DNA from: Candidatus Hydrogenedentota bacterium
GTDB taxonomy: Bacteria; Hydrogenedentota; Hydrogenedentia; Hydrogenedentales; CAITNO01
DNA length: 6,972 nt
Assembly: GCA_011046175.1 (NCBI GenBank)
Contig: DSBB01000566.1
Location: 1 to 6,972, forward strand
Reading direction: 5' to 3'
The notes below the pieces were generated by a model. It saw nothing but the letters and a program-made list of their open reading frames with translations, had not been told where the DNA came from and made no database searches. Below are positions 5,242-6,972 of this stretch, in pieces (positions within the stretch are counted from its first letter, which is position 1; every line of letters begins with the position of its first letter). The translations under genes and the position numbers were made by a program.

Positions 5242-6300
5242 CTAATCCACCGCGCCGCCTTGTCCGTCTTGTGACCGCACATATTCAACCAGCATCTGTA
5301 TATTTTCAAACGGCGTATGGGGCAGAAGACCGTGGCTGAGGTTGAAAATATGTCCCCGGCGCCGGCCCGCTTCAATGCAGCAATGCGCCGCCTCACGGAT
5401 TTCCTCTTGCGTTCCCTCCGCAAGCAAGTGATTGTCCAGATTACCTTGCACCGGCGTCTGTTCGCCGATTTCGGCGCGCGCAGTCTTAATCGAGCAAAAC
5501 GCGGGAAGAGACAAAATCGAAGCGCCTGCTTTGTGCAATACGGCGGGGGACAGCAACGCGTCGTCACGGCGCGCGAAGAATATGGCGGGCGTTCCCGTCG
5601 CACGAAGTTCGTCAAATATATACTGCTGATAGGGTAGCGCCCATTCACCGTATTCGTCAGGACTCAACCGGTTTGCCAATGACTCAAACAGCTGCACAAC
5701 ATTTGCGCCGCACATTATTTGATATTTTAGATATTGCGCGGTCATGGCGGCAAGCAATTCAAGCGTTTGTCGCGTTTTCCCCGGATGAGCCGTCATAAGC
5801 GCCCTTGTGTTGGGCAGATCAGCGGGAGGACTGCCATTTTCCGCAAGAAAGGAGAACAACGTAAACGGCGCGCCGGCAAAACCTATCAAAGGCAGGTCTT
5901 CCTGAACCGCATTACGCAACAACGCATAAATTCGCGCCACAAATGGCAGTTCGTCAGCCATGTCAAACAAATGCAACAATTCCAAATCCAAAACACTGTT
6001 AACAGGTGATTCCAACTGTGGTCCGGGACGAAACACAAAAGGCGTTCCCATTCCACTCAACGGCGTGAGAATGTCTTGAAATATAATAATGGCATCCACG
6101 CCCCACCGCGCCGGGAGCATGGATATTTCAGCGGCCATATCCGGCCTGCGAAAAACCGCCTCAAGAGGAAGGGGGCATTCTTCACGCAAGGCGCGATAGG
6201 CGGGATCACTGCGTCCGGCCTGACGCATCAGCCATATCGGAGGACGTTCTGTCGTCTCCCCGCGGGCGGCGCGCATGAACAGTGTGTTTTCAATTCCCAT
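5242..6300 (-). CDS. hemE: Uroporphyrinogen decarboxylase, divergent
   Basis: A 352 aa cytosolic enzyme of haem synthesis that removes four carboxyl groups from uroporphyrinogen III to give coproporphyrinogen III. Length and order of motifs fit the family: PPIWLMRQAGR (20-30, with the two arginines Arg26 and Arg30), the catalytic Asp76 in FQDIL, GFAGAPFTL (140-148), QLFES (203-207), QGNLD (285-289) and NLSHGLLPHTP (320-330, His323). Several consensus positions differ: SDPAY follows the first signature where YLPEY is usual, Phe151 replaces the usual active-site Tyr, SLAN replaces SWAG, and the usual GLDW strand reads LSLP (263-266). Core catalytic residues remain, so activity is likely but not certain. 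It lies 43 nt after the zinc-ribbon gene and is probably co-transcribed. No clear ribosome site precedes the ATG. Confidence 0.9.
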   Translation of the reverse strand: MGIENTLFMRAARGETTERPPIWLMRQAGRSDPAYRALREECPLPLEAVFRRPDMAAEISMLPARWGVDAIIIFQDILTPLSGMGTPFVFRPGPQLESPVNSVLDLELLHLFDMADELPFVARIYALLRNAVQEDLPLIGFAGAPFTLFSFLAENGSPPADLPNTRALMTAHPGKTRQTLELLAAMTAQYLKYQIMCGANVVQLFESLANRLSPDEYGEWALPYQQYIFDELRATGTPAIFFARRDDALLSPAVLHKAGASILSLPAFCSIKTARAEIGEQTPVQGNLDNHLLAEGTQEEIREAAHCCIEAGRRRGHIFNLSHGLLPHTPFENIQMLVEYVRSQDGQGGAVD

Positions 6301-6343
6301 AGGCTAATCAAGTCTGTCTCGCTGTCTTGCAGTCCTGCGCCCG

Positions 6344-6787
6344 CTAATCTTCTTCAAGCGCAATCTCCTCACCGCCGATGTCAAGCGCTTCCGTAAAAGT
6401 ATCGTCGTCTTCGTCGTCCACGGCGTCATCGTCGTCAATCAACACATCATCATCCACCTCGTCGTTTGTGGGCGCCACAACGACCTCCTCTTCCTCCTCC
6501 ACATCGGCTTCCTCTTCCTCCTCATCATCCACATCCACATCGTCGGATTCGATGAATGTTCCATCCATTTCCGCGATATCCATGTCGGACACAACGGGTG
6601 GAACAATGGCCTTGCGCTTTTTACTTCGCTTGAGTACGGGTCTTTCGTCATGCTCGTCATCGCCGGAACCCGGCAACACCAGCGTTTCGCCCTCGCATTC
6701 TTCCGTAGGGCATTTGAAATCCAGCTTTTCAGCGCCCCAATCAACAAAACGGCGTCCGCACTTTGGACAGATATACTTGACAGCCAC
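6344..6787 (-). CDS. Zinc-ribbon protein with long acidic tail
   Basis: A 147 aa protein. The N-terminus holds four cysteines in two pairs, CPKC (7-10) and CPTEEC (26-31), fitting a zinc ribbon. A basic patch KRSKKRK (53-59) follows, and from about residue 68 to the end the chain is dominated by Asp and Glu with little predicted structure. The layout recalls the FYDLN-acid type (TIGR02300) proteins, which also join a CxxC head to an acidic tail, but the FYDLN residues are absent, so this is an analogy only. The start is a GTG with AAAGGG 7 nt upstream. It precedes hemE in the same direction. Function is unknown; a nucleic-acid or protein-binding role, or metal handling, would fit. Confidence 0.82.
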   Translation of the reverse strand: MAVKYICPKCGRRFVDWGAEKLDFKCPTEECEGETLVLPGSGDDEHDERPVLKRSKKRKAIVPPVVSDMDIAEMDGTFIESDDVDVDDEEEEEADVEEEEEVVVAPTNDEVDDDVLIDDDDAVDDEDDDTFTEALDIGGEEIALEED

Positions 6788-6794
6788 GGATATA

Positions 6795-6800
6795 CCCTTT
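6795..6800 (-). promoter_or_regulatory. Ribosome binding site for the GTG start of the zinc-ribbon gene
   Basis: AAAGGG on the - strand, 7 nt before the GTG at 6787-6785. It places the start just ahead of the first cysteine pair. Confidence 0.55.
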
Positions 6801-6833
6801 CTTTAACTTGGCTGACTGGCTACAACGCGCTTC

Positions 6834-6859
6834 CTAACGCGGGTGTTGCCCACAACCCA
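6834..6859 (+). repeat. Short dispersed motif, copy 2
   Basis: Matches 455-480 at 21 of 26 bases. Here the hairpin core is weaker, because substitutions change the second arm (gcgggt against gcccac). It sits upstream of the zinc-ribbon gene, between that gene and the REP-like pair. Confidence 0.5.
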
Positions 6860-6886
6860 AGTAATACACACTGGCTTGACGTTTCC

Positions 6887-6971
6887 CGTCATTCCCGCGA
6901 AAGCGGGAATCCAATGACATAGTACATGAACCGGCGAAAGTTCGTGGATTCCCGCTTTCGCGGGAATGACG
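6887..6971. repeat. Paired REP-like inverted repeat
   Basis: Two perfect 27 bp inverted copies, 6887-6913 and 6945-6971, flank a 31 nt spacer. Each copy is itself a hairpin, attcccgc and gcgggaat closed by GAAA, preceded by cgtc and followed by cca. Palindromic units of this general kind (GTCATTCCCGCG type) are widespread intergenic repeats in many bacteria and often occur as inverted pairs. It lies upstream of the zinc-ribbon gene and reaches almost to the right edge, so further copies may continue beyond the window. Confidence 0.85.
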
Positions 6972-6972
6972 A

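Noticed and set aside
5052..5339. 95-codon + strand frame running into the 3' end of hemE
   Set aside because: It overlaps hemE antisense and has no family resemblance.
6378..6806. Long + strand open frame rich in serine
   Set aside because: It is the antisense shadow of the Asp/Glu codons of the zinc-ribbon protein, and the - strand frame has a ribosome site and a recognisable Cys4 head.
6887..6971. CRISPR-like repeats at the right edge
   Set aside because: Only two copies, in inverted orientation and each self-complementary, which fits a REP pair and not a direct-repeat array.

Overview
The window carries seven complete genes and one gene cut by the left edge, plus several short repeat elements. 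The taxon cannot be fixed from the sequence. An ECF sigma factor paired with a one-pass membrane protein, a secreted amidohydrolase and repeat-filled intergenic gaps suggest a Gram-negative bacterium, perhaps an environmental or uncultured lineage. Base composition is moderately GC-rich. There is no phage, CRISPR, rRNA or tRNA signal.

Left part, + strand (1-1437): the 3' end of a zinc-type sugar-phosphate dehydrogenase resembling L-sorbose-1-phosphate reductase is followed by a complete sorbitol-6-phosphate 2-dehydrogenase. Together these would convert L-sorbose 1-phosphate to glucitol 6-phosphate and then to fructose 6-phosphate. A hairpin-forming inverted repeat sits in the 190 bp between them.

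Middle-left (1438-3227): the convergent gap after the sorbitol gene is almost filled by a 178 bp MITE-like element with TTAA ends. Its right end supplies the stop codon of a site-2 protease (rhomboid-independent, M50 type) on the - strand. Upstream of that protease, also on the - strand, is a class I glutamine amidotransferase-like hydrolase (peptidase C26 family) with a signal peptide.

Middle-right (3452-4995), + strand: a compact operon encodes an ECF sigma factor, a small membrane protein that is probably its anti-sigma factor, and a 151 aa protein of unknown function whose start overlaps the anti-sigma stop. A site-2 protease lies nearby, but it is divergent from this operon. A role for it in releasing the sigma factor is only a speculation from proximity.

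Right part, - strand (5242-6787): a zinc-ribbon protein with a very acidic tail lies 43 nt upstream of hemE (uroporphyrinogen decarboxylase). The hemE product departs from the family consensus at several signature positions. The 246 bp convergent gap between the sigma operon and hemE holds several hairpins, one followed by a T-run. The right edge carries a paired REP-like repeat and a second copy of a short motif that also overlaps the stop of the first gene.
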